Source: an uncultured Clostridia bacterium
GTDB lineage: Bacteria > Bacillota > Clostridia > Oscillospirales > Oscillospiraceae
Assembly: GCA_937894515.1 (NCBI GenBank)
Contig: CALCRH010000258.1
Location: forward strand, 1 to 64,000
DNA length: 64,000 bases
Direction: 5' to 3'
Below are positions 22,942-31,646 of this stretch, piece by piece. The notes beneath the pieces were generated by a model that did no database searches, had not been told where the DNA came from, and saw only the letters and a program-made list of their open reading frames with translations. Position numbers and translations under genes: made by a program. Numbering within the stretch: position 1 is the first letter of the stretch; the number at the start of each line of letters is the position of its first letter.

Positions 22942-25317
22942 ATGTACCAGGTAACAAAGAGAGACGGTACTGTGGCGGAATTCAACATCAATAAGATCAG
23001 CGCCGCTATTGCCAAAGCATTTGATGCTCTGGGCAAGCAGTATCATCCCAGCGTCATGGATATGCTGGCGCTGCGTACCACCGCGGATTTCGAGTCCAAG
23101 ATCAAGGATGGTCTCGTCGCCGTGGAAGACATTCAGGACAGCGTGGAAAAGGTGCTGAGCGAAGCCGGCTATGCCGATGTAGCCAAGGCGTACATTCTGT
23201 ACCGCAAGCAGCGGGAGAAGGTCCGCAACATCAACTCCACCATGCTGGACTATAAGGATCTGGTGGACAACTACCTCCAGATCAACGACTGGCGCGTGAA
23301 GGAAAACTCCACCGTCACCTACTCCGTGGGTGGTCTGATCCTGTCCAACTCCGGCGCCATCACCGCCAACTACTGGCTCAGCGAGGTCTACGACAAGGAG
23401 ATCGCCGATGCTCATCGCAGCGCCGCCATCCATATCCACGACCTCTCCATGCTCACCGGTTACTGCGCCGGCTGGAGCCTGAAGCAGCTCATCAAGGAGG
23501 GTCTGGGCGGCGTTCCCGGCAAGATCACCTCCTCCCCTGCCGGTCATTTGAGCACCCTGTGCAACCAGATGGTCAACTTCCTGGGCATCATGCAGAACGA
23601 GTGGGCCGGCGCCCAGGCGTTCTCCTCCTTTGATACCTATCTGGCTCCCTTCGTCAAGGTGGACCACCTGACCCAGAAAGAGGTCAAGCAGTGCATCCAG
23701 TCCTTCGTCTACGGTGTGAATACCCCCTCCCGCTGGGGCACCCAGGCACCGTTTTCCAACATCACCCTGGACTGGACCGTTCCCAACGACCTGAAGAACC
23801 TGCCGGTCATCGTGGGCGGCAAGGAGCTGGACTTCACCTATGGGGACTGCCAGAAGGAAATGGACATGGTCAATAAGGCCTTCATCGAGATCATGATCGA
23901 GGGTGACGCCAATGGCCGCGGCTTCCAGTACCCCATCCCCACCTACTCCATCACCAACAGCTTCGACTGGAGCGAGACCGAGAACAACAAGCTGCTGTTC
24001 GAGATGACCGCCAAGTACGGCACTCCCTATTTCTCCAACTACATCAACTCCGATATGGAGCCCAGCGATGTTCGTTCCATGTGCTGCCGTCTGCGTCTGG
24101 ATCTGCGTGAACTGCGCAAGAAATCCGGCGGCTTCTTCGGCTCCGGTGAGTCCACCGGCTCCGTGGGTGTTGTCACCATCAACCTGCCCCATATCGCCTA
24201 TGAATCCGCCACCGAGGCCGAATTCTACCAGAAGCTGGACAAGCTCATGGACATCTCTGCCCGCAGCCTGAAGATCAAGCGTACCGTCATCACCAAGCTG
24301 CTGGATGCCGGTCTCTATCCTTACACCAAGCGCTACCTGGGCACCTTCGACAACCACTTCTCCACCATCGGCCTGATCGGTATGAACGAGGCAGGTCTCA
24401 ATGCCAAATGGCTGCAAAAGGATCTGACCCATGTGGAGACCCAGACCTTTGCCAAGGACGTGCTGAACCACATGCGCGAGCGTTTAAGCGACTATCAGGA
24501 GATGTACGGCGATCTGTACAATCTGGAGGCCACTCCTGCCGAGTCCACCACCTACCGCTTCGCCAAGCATGACAAGGAACAGTATCCCGATATCATTACC
24601 GCCAACATGAACGGCACCCCCTACTACACCAACTCCAGCCACCTGCCCGTGGGCTATACCGAGGACATCTTCTCTGCGCTGGACGTACAGGACGAGCTGC
24701 AGACCCTCTACACCTCCGGTACCGTGTTCCACGCCTTCCTGGGCGAGAAACTGCCTGACTGGAAGGCTGCTGCCAATCTGGTCCGCAAGATCGCCGAGAA
24801 CTACAAGCTGCCCTACTACACCATGAGCCCCACCTATTCCGTCTGTGCAGACCACGGTTATATCTCCGGTGAACAGTACACCTGTCCCATCTGCGGCAAG
24901 AAAACCGAGGTTTACAGCCGCATCACCGGCTACTATCGCCCCGTCCAGAACTGGAACGATGGCAAGAGTCAGGAGTTCAAGGATCGCAAGACCTACGACA
25001 TCGGCAACTCTCACCTGAAGCACGAAGGTCCCGCCCCGGAAACCGCCCCCGCAGAAGTCTGCTGCGCTGCCCCTGTCAGCGGCAAAAAGGCGATCCTGTT
25101 CGTCAGCCCCACCTGCCCCAACTGCAAGCTGGCCATGGCACTGCTGGACAAGCAGGGTATGGCTTATGAAAAACTGATCGCCACCGAGAATGTGGAGCTG
25201 ACCAATCAGTACGGTGTCAAGCAGGCGCCCACGCTGGTGCTGGTGGACGGCGACAACTTTGAGAAGATCAAGGGCGTTTCCGACATCAAGGGCTACCTGA
25301 TGGGTCTGAAAAACTGA
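22942..25317 (+). CDS. nrdD: Anaerobic ribonucleoside-triphosphate reductase with C-terminal redoxin domain
   Basis: A 791-residue class III reductase making dNTPs without oxygen. An N-terminal ATP cone (VTKRDGTVAEFNINKIS) gives allosteric control. The catalytic barrel follows. The zinc site is CADHGY...YTCPICGKK and the glycyl radical loop is SRITGYYRPVQNWNDG near residue 670. After an Ala/Pro linker there is an extra ~75-residue domain with a CPNC redox motif and a cis-Pro strand (APTLVLV), i.e. a glutaredoxin/NrdH-like fold. I start at ATG 22942 (GGGGGAGA site). A thioredoxin-reductase-like gene follows and may reduce the redoxin. Confidence 0.95.
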   Translation: MYQVTKRDGTVAEFNINKISAAIAKAFDALGKQYHPSVMDMLALRTTADFESKIKDGLVAVEDIQDSVEKVLSEAGYADVAKAYILYRKQREKVRNINSTMLDYKDLVDNYLQINDWRVKENSTVTYSVGGLILSNSGAITANYWLSEVYDKEIADAHRSAAIHIHDLSMLTGYCAGWSLKQLIKEGLGGVPGKITSSPAGHLSTLCNQMVNFLGIMQNEWAGAQAFSSFDTYLAPFVKVDHLTQKEVKQCIQSFVYGVNTPSRWGTQAPFSNITLDWTVPNDLKNLPVIVGGKELDFTYGDCQKEMDMVNKAFIEIMIEGDANGRGFQYPIPTYSITNSFDWSETENNKLLFEMTAKYGTPYFSNYINSDMEPSDVRSMCCRLRLDLRELRKKSGGFFGSGESTGSVGVVTINLPHIAYESATEAEFYQKLDKLMDISARSLKIKRTVITKLLDAGLYPYTKRYLGTFDNHFSTIGLIGMNEAGLNAKWLQKDLTHVETQTFAKDVLNHMRERLSDYQEMYGDLYNLEATPAESTTYRFAKHDKEQYPDIITANMNGTPYYTNSSHLPVGYTEDIFSALDVQDELQTLYTSGTVFHAFLGEKLPDWKAAANLVRKIAENYKLPYYTMSPTYSVCADHGYISGEQYTCPICGKKTEVYSRITGYYRPVQNWNDGKSQEFKDRKTYDIGNSHLKHEGPAPETAPAEVCCAAPVSGKKAILFVSPTCPNCKLAMALLDKQGMAYEKLIATENVELTNQYGVKQAPTLVLVDGDNFEKIKGVSDIKGYLMGLKN

Positions 25318-25412
25318 TTTTTCCGTTTTCATTTCCTTTTTTCCATTTATTTCCCATTTTAGTTCCCACTTTCCCCCTCTTTTCGTTTACATTATTATTT
25401 TTCCTATCATTT

Positions 25413-25479
25413 CGTAGGGGCGGCCCTTGCGGCCGCCCGCGTTCCCCATTCGTAGGGGCCGGCGTCCTCGACGGCCCGC
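25413..25479. repeat. Two palindromic repeat copies upstream of the trxB-like gene
   Basis: CGTAGGGGCGGCCCTTGCGG then CCGCCCGC (25413-25440), and CGTAGGGGCCGGCGTCC then TCGACGGCCCGC (25451-25479), 10 nt apart. Here the TTCA tract is missing; an AAAGGAAA site follows directly. The region 25318-25412 is T-rich and otherwise empty. Confidence 0.75.
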
Positions 25480-25500
25480 AAAAGAAAGGAAAACTTCCTC

Positions 25501-26415
25501 ATGTATGATGTTATTGTTGTCGGCGGCGGCCCTGCCGGCATGACTGCCGCCCTGTATGCCCTGCGTAACGGTAAATCCGCTCTGGTGGTGGAAAAACACG
25601 GCTTCGGCGGCCAGATCACCTACTCCCCGAAGGTGGAGAATTTCCCCGGTACTTTGTCCATGTCCGGCAACGAATTTGCCGATCATTTCTTGGATCAGAT
25701 CATGGCGCAGGGTGCTGAGGTCGAACTGGAAAAGGTCACCAATATTGAGAAAAAAGACGGCTATTTTGCGGTAAATACCGAAGAAGGCAGCACTTTTGAG
25801 GGGAAAACCGTTGTTCTCGCCACCGGTGTCAAGCACCGTATGCTGGGACTGGAGGGCGAGTACGATTTGGTGGGCGAGGGCATCAGCTTCTGTGCTGTCT
25901 GCGATGGTGATTTCTACACCGACCAGACGGTGGCTGTGGCCGGCGGCGGCAACTCCGCCCTGCAGGAGGCCATTTTGCTTGCCGGAAAATGCAAGCAGGT
26001 CATCATGCTGCAAGACCTGCCGGAATTCACCGGAGAGAAGAAACTTCAGGAGATCCTGTTCTCCAAGCCCAACGTCAGCAAGTTCACCAACATGAAGCTC
26101 ACCCGACTGGTCACCGCGAACGGTGCTTTAACAGGTATTGATACCCTGAACACCGCCACCAATGAAACCGGTCACGTGGATTGTGACGGTCTGTTCATTG
26201 CCATCGGCCTGATCCCCGAAAACGAACCCTTTGCCGACTTCGCCAAGCTGAACCAGTTCGGCTACTTCGATACAGACGAGTTCTGCTGCACCGAGACCCC
26301 GGGTCTGTTTGTCGCCGGCGACTGCCGCAGCAAGATGACCCGCCAGCTCACCACCGCGGTGGCAGACGGCGCGGTGGCGGCCCTGGCTGCCTGCCGCTAT
26401 ATTGATCAGCTATGA
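25501..26415 (+). CDS. Thioredoxin-reductase-like FAD disulfide oxidoreductase
   Basis: A 304-residue flavoenzyme. The FAD-binding motif is VVGGGPAGMTAALYALRNG at the N-terminus, the redox-active disulfide SFCAVCDGDFY (CxxC), the NAD(P) motif VAVAGGGNSALQEA and the C-terminal FAD motif GLFVAGDCR. Length and layout fit TrxB. Its position after nrdD, which carries its own redoxin domain, suggests that it feeds electrons to the reductase; this is inference. An NADH- rather than NADPH-linked variant is possible, because the second Rossmann motif does not decide it. Confidence 0.9.
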   Translation: MYDVIVVGGGPAGMTAALYALRNGKSALVVEKHGFGGQITYSPKVENFPGTLSMSGNEFADHFLDQIMAQGAEVELEKVTNIEKKDGYFAVNTEEGSTFEGKTVVLATGVKHRMLGLEGEYDLVGEGISFCAVCDGDFYTDQTVAVAGGGNSALQEAILLAGKCKQVIMLQDLPEFTGEKKLQEILFSKPNVSKFTNMKLTRLVTANGALTGIDTLNTATNETGHVDCDGLFIAIGLIPENEPFADFAKLNQFGYFDTDEFCCTETPGLFVAGDCRSKMTRQLTTAVADGAVAALAACRYIDQL

Positions 26416-26423
26416 GTTAACAT

Positions 26424-26459
26424 AAAAAATCTCCTACCCAATCGGGTAGGAGATTTTTT
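26424..26459. terminator. Bidirectional terminator
   Basis: AAAAAATCTCCTACCC / GGGTAGGAGATTTTTT with an AATC loop between the convergent trxB-like and aroE genes. Confidence 0.93.
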
Positions 26460-27174
26460 ATGTCGTAAATACGGTAAATGCAAGCTCTGCCTGACTTTTT
26501 AACAGAGTAAATCCCTCAACCGTTTGTTTACATAATTTTTTCGCTTCCTGCAGCAGTTCTGTCTTCCGCGGGTTGTATACCAAGTCATATACCATCGCAT
26601 TTTTCGGCAGGCACTTCAAAAAGTGAAAATCCGAAAATTGCTCCTTTCCCGCCATTCCCAAGCACGTTGCATTGATCAGCAGATCACAATCCACTACCGC
26701 GTTTTCCAACTCACACCACGGCGTTTGCTCTCCCACCGGGTGTCTGGCACAGATCACCACTTTCACGCCGTTTTGCCGCAATGCCCGGCTCACCGCTTTG
26801 GCAGCGCCGCCGTTTCCCAGCACCACCGCTTTCTTCGGCAGTTCGGATAGAGATCGCACCAATCCGTCCCCATCGGTGTTGTGCCCGATAGCTCTGCCAT
26901 TTCGCACCACCACCGTGTTCACAGCCCCCATCATCTGTGCCGATGGAGCCAACTCGTCCAGCAGTGGGATAATGCTCTCCTTGTGGGGCATCGTCACATT
27001 GAAACCGTTAAAGGCTCCATTTCTTGCTGATTTTACAAAACTTTCCAATTCCTCTGCGGTCACGGTCACGGTCTCATACGTTCCCTCGATCCCCGCATTT
27101 TTCAGCATTTCGGTATGGAGCATGGGCGATAGGCTGTGCCCCACCGGATCGCCGATCACGCACAGCCTCAGCAT
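26458..27174 (-). CDS. aroE: Shikimate dehydrogenase
   Basis: A 238-residue enzyme (slightly short; family about 270) reducing 3-dehydroshikimate to shikimate with NADPH. The substrate site is IGDPVGHSLSPMLHTEML and FNVTMPHKE with the catalytic Lys. NADP binding is through VVLGNGGAAKAVSRAL. It is the last gene of the five-gene aro operon. Its ATG lies inside the 3' end of aroQ (7-nt overlap). The C-terminal helix region is shorter than in E. coli AroE. Confidence 0.94.
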   Translation of the reverse strand: MLRLCVIGDPVGHSLSPMLHTEMLKNAGIEGTYETVTVTAEELESFVKSARNGAFNGFNVTMPHKESIIPLLDELAPSAQMMGAVNTVVVRNGRAIGHNTDGDGLVRSLSELPKKAVVLGNGGAAKAVSRALRQNGVKVVICARHPVGEQTPWCELENAVVDCDLLINATCLGMAGKEQFSDFHFLKCLPKNAMVYDLVYNPRKTELLQEAKKLCKQTVEGFTLLKSQAELAFTVFTT

Positions 27175-27599
27175 ACGCCACCCCGCAGCAGCTCCATGGC
27201 CTCCAGATAACCCTCAAAGCCGTGTCCGGCGATCATCGCCCGGCACGCCGGAGCAGTGACCGATACCTGCCGCCACGGCTCGCGGGCGGTAATATCGGAG
27301 ATATGCACCTCCACCGCCGGCACACTGATGCTCCGCAGCGCATCGTGAATGGCGTAGCTGTAATGGGTATAGGCGCCGGGATTGATGACAATAGCATCAA
27401 ACCTGCCGTCAGCCTGTTGTATCACATCGATCAACTCACCTTCATGATTGCTCTGGAAAAAGGAGACATGGTCACCGTGCTGCTCCGCACCCTGTCGGAT
27501 CAAATTGCACAAAGCCTCATAGGTATTCGTCCCGTAAATATCCGGCTCCCGCTTGCCCAGCAGGTTCAGATTGGGACCGTTGATAATCAGAAAGCGCAT
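27168..27599 (-). CDS. aroQ: 3-dehydroquinate dehydratase, type II
   Basis: A 143-residue type II dehydroquinase. Landmarks are LIINGPNLNLLGKREPDIYG at the start with the catalytic loop Arg/Tyr, then QSNHEGELID, NPGAYTHYS and VEVHISDI. It dehydrates 3-dehydroquinate in the shikimate pathway. The start at 27599 matches the family and has GGAGGGAAGG directly before it; the longer frame upstream is aroK sequence in another frame. It overlaps aroK by 13 nt. Confidence 0.96.
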   Translation of the reverse strand: MRFLIINGPNLNLLGKREPDIYGTNTYEALCNLIRQGAEQHGDHVSFFQSNHEGELIDVIQQADGRFDAIVINPGAYTHYSYAIHDALRSISVPAVEVHISDITAREPWRQVSVTAPACRAMIAGHGFEGYLEAMELLRGGVC

Positions 27600-28084
27600 C
27601 TGCCTTCCCTCCAATATCCGATAATTTCCATGGTTGTCTCTTCCGGATCCTCTGCGGTCACCACATAGTCTGCACATCTGAGATACAGCGCTCGCCGCTC
27701 CCGGGACAACTGCTCTAAACTCTTTGTTTTCATCAGAGGCCTGCCGGCCAGGTCACAGGTTGATAGAATACTATTCACCTGACGGTCCAAAAAAACAACT
27801 GTCGCCCTTTTGAGCAGCTCACGGTTTTCTTCGCGCAGGACAATGCCGCCGCCCGTGGCAATTACTTTCCCCGGTTTTTCCAGCGCCTTGGCTAAGATCT
27901 CGCTCTCCTGGTCACGGAAAAATTTTTCTTCCCTTTCGGCAAAAATTTCTTCCACTTTTTTCCCAACTTTTCCCTCAATTTCCGCATCGCAGTCATAAAA
28001 GGAAAGATTCAGCTCCATTGCCAAGCGCTTTCCCACCGTGCTTTTTCCGCAGCCGGGCAGGCCGATCAACACCAGATTTTTCAT
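27587..28084 (-). CDS. aroK: Shikimate kinase
   Basis: A 165-residue P-loop kinase: LIGLPGCGKSTVGK (Walker A), FYDCDAEIE with the shikimate-binding Asp, ATGGGIVLREENR, and the LID region RPLMKT. It phosphorylates shikimate at the 3-hydroxyl. The ATG at 28084 overlaps the aroC stop by 4 nt and has GGAGGAGCAGGAG upstream. Confidence 0.95.
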   Translation of the reverse strand: MKNLVLIGLPGCGKSTVGKRLAMELNLSFYDCDAEIEGKVGKKVEEIFAEREEKFFRDQESEILAKALEKPGKVIATGGGIVLREENRELLKRATVVFLDRQVNSILSTCDLAGRPLMKTKSLEQLSRERRALYLRCADYVVTAEDPEETTMEIIGYWREGRCAF

Positions 28085-29289
28085 GGTTTCTCCTGCTCCT
28101 CCCGGCTCAATTTCATCAATGTGGTAAAGAGCTCTTCCACCTGTTCCCGTCTCTCCGGCAGCCATTCGCCCCGGGTCCGTAAAACCTCTTTCTCCCGCGC
28201 CGGATCAAAGACCGGAATCCCCTGGGACTGCTTGATTTTTCCGATTTCCGCGGCGATTGTCAAGCGCTTTTCCAAAAGCTCCGCAATTTTTATGTCAACT
28301 ACGTCCAGTTCACCGCGCAAGGCAGGCAAGTCCTTCTTCTTCGGCTCAATAAGTTGACATAATGCAAGCGCTGCGGCAGACTCCACCACCGGTGCCGCCC
28401 GCAGTACAATACAGGCATCGTGCCTTCCTTTGACGGCAATTTCCGTATTGGTCATAGTTTCAAAATCCACGGTCTGCTGCGGCTTTGCAATAGATGGCGT
28501 GGGGCGGAAGGTCACGGTAAACACAATCGGCATACCGTTGCTGATACCGCCGTTGATTCCGCCGGCGTTGTTGGTTGACATAACTATATTCTTGTCGTCT
28601 GTCCGCAGGCCATCATTTGCCTCGCTCCCCCGAATTTCGGCAAATTTTTCCCCTTCGCCAAAGCCAATGGCTTTCACTGCCGGGATAGCAAAAACATGGC
28701 GGCTGATCTCGCTTTCAAGCGCTTCCTCATCAGGTCCGCCCACACCGGCAGGCACCCCCGTCACGGTGCAGATTATCTGGCCTCCTACGCTGTCACCGTC
28801 CGCTTTTGCTTCTGCCGCACGGCGGCGTAAATTTTCCTCATCTACGATCTCGGCGCAAACCGTCACACCGCATTTTTTCAAATAGGTCTTGGCAATCGCC
28901 CCCGCCACTACCAGCGGCGCTGTCAGACGGCCGGAAAAATGTCCGCCGCCGCGATAATCATTGTACCCGCGATACTTCATCCACGCGGTATAATCCGCAT
29001 GACCCGGCCGTGGGGTGTAGCGCATCTGCGCATAGTCCTCGCTCCTGATGTCGGTGTTGCGCAAGATCGCCGCCAGCGGCATTCCCGTGGTCTTTCCCTC
29101 GAATACGCCGGAAAGAAATTCTACTCGATCCGCTTCATGACGCTGGGTCGCCAACTCTCCTCTTGGCGCACGGCGCAGTAATTCCGCAGCAATAAAGTCA
29201 TTGTCCACGGTGATACCGGCAGGTACATTCTTCAATAGAACGCCTACTGCCGCGCCATGAGATTCTCCAAATACGATATACTCCATCAT
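28081..29289 (-). CDS. aroC: Chorismate synthase fused to chorismate mutase
   Basis: A 402-residue bifunctional protein. Residues 1 to about 315 are chorismate synthase: FGESHGAAVG at the very N-terminus, the GRHDACIVLRAAPVVESAAALAL segment (landmark, about 290-312), and FMN-site residues in TNNAGGINGGISNG. Residues about 318-402 are an AroQ-type chorismate mutase helix bundle: LRGELDVVDIKIAELLEKR..IAAEIGKIKQ with the expected Arg, Lys and Glu positions. The fusion would hand chorismate straight to prephenate formation. The synthase part begins a few residues later than usual. It overlaps aroA and aroK by 4 nt each. Confidence 0.92.
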   Translation of the reverse strand: MMEYIVFGESHGAAVGVLLKNVPAGITVDNDFIAAELLRRAPRGELATQRHEADRVEFLSGVFEGKTTGMPLAAILRNTDIRSEDYAQMRYTPRPGHADYTAWMKYRGYNDYRGGGHFSGRLTAPLVVAGAIAKTYLKKCGVTVCAEIVDEENLRRRAAEAKADGDSVGGQIICTVTGVPAGVGGPDEEALESEISRHVFAIPAVKAIGFGEGEKFAEIRGSEANDGLRTDDKNIVMSTNNAGGINGGISNGMPIVFTVTFRPTPSIAKPQQTVDFETMTNTEIAVKGRHDACIVLRAAPVVESAAALALCQLIEPKKKDLPALRGELDVVDIKIAELLEKRLTIAAEIGKIKQSQGIPVFDPAREKEVLRTRGEWLPERREQVEELFTTLMKLSREEQEKP

Positions 29290-30416
29290 GGCTCGATCAC
29301 CTCCATTTTACCGCCCAAAGCGGCATAATCCCGCCAGAAATTCGGATAAGACTTGTCTACAAATTCAGCACCGGTCAGCAATACCGGTTGGTGGCAAAGT
29401 GTTCCGGCAAACGCCGCCAGCATCACCATGCGGTGGTCGCGGCAGGCGTCTGCTTCAGCGCCACCGCATAAATCGGCAACACCGAAAACACGCAGACCAT
29501 CCTCTTCTTCCTGCACTTCTGCACCGAATGCATTCAAAATCTGCGCCGTATTGTGCAAGCGATCGCTCTCTTTTCTCCGCAGGAACCCAGCCCGGATAAA
29601 CCGGGTGGTTTTCCCCGCTTGTAACGCCGCCCAAAGCGCCAAAGGCGGCAGCAGGTCCGGCGTCTGGGAAATATCTATCTCGCTCGAATTTGAGTTTACA
29701 TAATTCATAACACAGCTATCCCCCTGCAAGCTGGGCAGCACCGTATTTTCCACCGTGATCCCGCCTCCTTGCAAGGCGTTCATCACCACATACCACGCCG
29801 CAGCCGACCAGTCCCCTTCGCCGAAAAACTCCGCTTTTTGATAGGTTTGCGGGGCAGAAACTGCATATCCCAGATGGTTTTTCTCCACCACAACACCATG
29901 CTGTGCCATCACCGCAATCGTCATGTCGATATAGGGCTGCGAAACCGCGTCCGAAGTTAACATAATTTTTGACGGTTTATCTAACAGCGGCAGCGCCATC
30001 AGCAATCCGCTGATCAGTTGGGAGGTTTCATGCGCGGCAAGGCGGTAGGTTCCCGGCAGCAATTTTCCCATCACCTGCCACCCCTGCGCCGTACGTTCCA
30101 TGGGCAGCGGTGCGTGCATTGGGCGTTCCAGCAAGTGCGGATCGCCGGTAAAGGTAACACCTGCTTGGCCCCGCGCCATGGCCAGCGGCAGCAGAAAACG
30201 CAGGGTACTGCCACTCATGCCGCAGTTGATTTGCTTTTCGCCGTGATACAGGGCCGAAAGTCCCTGCACGGTGTGCTTCACATCGTCAGAGACCTCTGCC
30301 GGCGCAAGGAATTCTCCGGCCAGAGCCTGACAGATCAGGTGGCGGTGCAGCAGGCTCTTGCTATCAGGCGCACTGACGATTCCCTGTAAACGGGATGGAT
30401 ATAGCTTAACTTTCAT
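29286..30416 (-). CDS. aroA: 3-phosphoshikimate 1-carboxyvinyltransferase (EPSP synthase)
   Basis: A 376-residue enzyme, shorter than the usual ~430. The N-terminus has SAPDSKSLLHRHLICQAL (substrate Lys/Ser/Arg), then NCGMSGSTLRFLLPLA, SSEIDISQTPDLLPPLA and RRKESDRLHNTAQIL. It joins PEP to shikimate-3-phosphate. The start at 30416 has GGAGGCGG upstream. It is the first gene of the operon aroA-aroC-aroK-aroQ-aroE; aroB and the DAHP synthase gene are not here. No regulatory RNA is evident upstream. Confidence 0.93.
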   Translation of the reverse strand: MKVKLYPSRLQGIVSAPDSKSLLHRHLICQALAGEFLAPAEVSDDVKHTVQGLSALYHGEKQINCGMSGSTLRFLLPLAMARGQAGVTFTGDPHLLERPMHAPLPMERTAQGWQVMGKLLPGTYRLAAHETSQLISGLLMALPLLDKPSKIMLTSDAVSQPYIDMTIAVMAQHGVVVEKNHLGYAVSAPQTYQKAEFFGEGDWSAAAWYVVMNALQGGGITVENTVLPSLQGDSCVMNYVNSNSSEIDISQTPDLLPPLALWAALQAGKTTRFIRAGFLRRKESDRLHNTAQILNAFGAEVQEEEDGLRVFGVADLCGGAEADACRDHRMVMLAAFAGTLCHQPVLLTGAEFVDKSYPNFWRDYAALGGKMEVIEP

Positions 30417-30589
30417 ACTGCCGCCTCCTTTCCTGTGGTTATTGTACCGCAAGGCATTCCGCTTGTAAAGCAGATTGATAAAATGCCGTCTCTCTATGCC
30501 CGGTTGTTTTTATGCTGCCGTTCTATCAGACATTCTTTCCGGCCATGGCCAAATTTGTCAAATCTCTATGCATTTTTGAAAAAAAATGC

Positions 30590-30595
30590 TATAAT
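30590..30595 (+). promoter_or_regulatory. -10 box of the PfkB-family kinase gene
   Basis: A TATAAT at 30590-30595, with only a weak -35 at the proper distance. It lies 29 nt before the ATG at 30624, preceded by an A-rich tract. Confidence 0.5.
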
Positions 30596-30623
30596 ACGGA
30601 AAAAGTTGTCAGGAGGTTTTCCT

Positions 30624-31556
30624 ATGGGTATCGTGGTATTGGGTGCTGTATTTGTAGATATTAAGGGCTATCCCACCTCAACTTACATCCCCGGCGGGCG
30701 CAATGCCGGTGAGGTAGAATACGTCCATGGCGGTGTCAGCCGGAATATTGCCGAGGATATCGCCAACGTGGAGCTGCGCCCCACTTTTATCTCCCTGGTG
30801 GATCGTACCGGCGCCGGTGCAGACGTGATTCGGAAACTGAACGACCACAAGGTCAACACATCCTATATGCGTGCCACCCGGGATGGCATGGGCACCTGGC
30901 TGGCGATCTTTGACAATGACGGCGATGTGACCGCCGCTATCTCCAAGCGCCCCGACCTGATGCCCATCGCGCAGATCCTGGACGAACAGGGCGACGAGAT
31001 CTTCCGTGATGCTGACAGTATCTCCGTGGAAATTGATATGGATAAGGCCATTATCAAGCGGATTTTTTCTCTGGCAAAAAAGTATCAAAAGCCGGTCTAT
31101 GCCGTTGTCAGCAATATGAGCATCGCGGTGGAACGCCGGGATTTCCTGCGCTCGGTGGATTGCTTCGTCTGCAATCGGCAGGAGGCAGGGATCCTGTTCA
31201 GCGATAATTACGAATCCTTATCCCCCGAGGAGATGCGGCAAATGCTCTGCCGCCGGATCCAGGAGGCGCAAATCCCCCGTATGGTGGTCACCATGGGCAG
31301 CCAAGGCGCGGTATGGGCAGATAGGAACGGCAATTCCGGATACTGCCCTGCTCTTAAGGTGGAGATGAAGGATTCCACCGGTGCGGGTGACGCGTTCTTT
31401 GCCGGTGTGACCATTGGTTTGACCTACGGCAAAACCATGGACGAGGCCTGTTCCATCGGCACTCGTCTGGCAGCTTCTGTTATTTGCACCTCCGAAAACG
31501 TCTGTCCCCGCTATCTCCCCAGCGAGTTCGGTCTGGACGTAATCGTAGAATCGTGA
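30624..31556 (+). CDS. PfkB family carbohydrate kinase
   Basis: A 310-residue ribokinase-like sugar or nucleoside kinase. The N-terminal glycine motif is GGVSRNIAEDIANVE, and the C-terminal PfkB signature DSTGAGDAFFAGV carries the catalytic Asp and anion hole. The start at 30624 has AGGAGG 8 nt upstream. The substrate is unknown; family members phosphorylate ribose, fructose, adenosine or pseudouridine. It stands alone between the aro operon and an MFS gene facing it. Confidence 0.88.
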   Translation: MGIVVLGAVFVDIKGYPTSTYIPGGRNAGEVEYVHGGVSRNIAEDIANVELRPTFISLVDRTGAGADVIRKLNDHKVNTSYMRATRDGMGTWLAIFDNDGDVTAAISKRPDLMPIAQILDEQGDEIFRDADSISVEIDMDKAIIKRIFSLAKKYQKPVYAVVSNMSIAVERRDFLRSVDCFVCNRQEAGILFSDNYESLSPEEMRQMLCRRIQEAQIPRMVVTMGSQGAVWADRNGNSGYCPALKVEMKDSTGAGDAFFAGVTIGLTYGKTMDEACSIGTRLAASVICTSENVCPRYLPSEFGLDVIVES

Positions 31557-31572
31557 CAAGTTAACACATACG

Positions 31573-31618
31573 AAAAACCTTTCTCCCGGCACACTGTTGT
31601 TGTTGGGAGAAAGGTTTT
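31573..31618. terminator. Bidirectional terminator
   Basis: AAAACCTTTCTCCC / GGGAGAAAGGTTTT with a 17-nt loop, between the convergent PfkB-type and MFS genes. Confidence 0.8.
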
Positions 31619-31646
31619 CTCTTTGCAAAACACCCCGCTGCGCGCT

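Noticed and set aside
22924..24471. 515-codon open frame opposite nrdD
   Set aside because: Shadow of nrdD; Gly/Val/His-rich translation without domain features.
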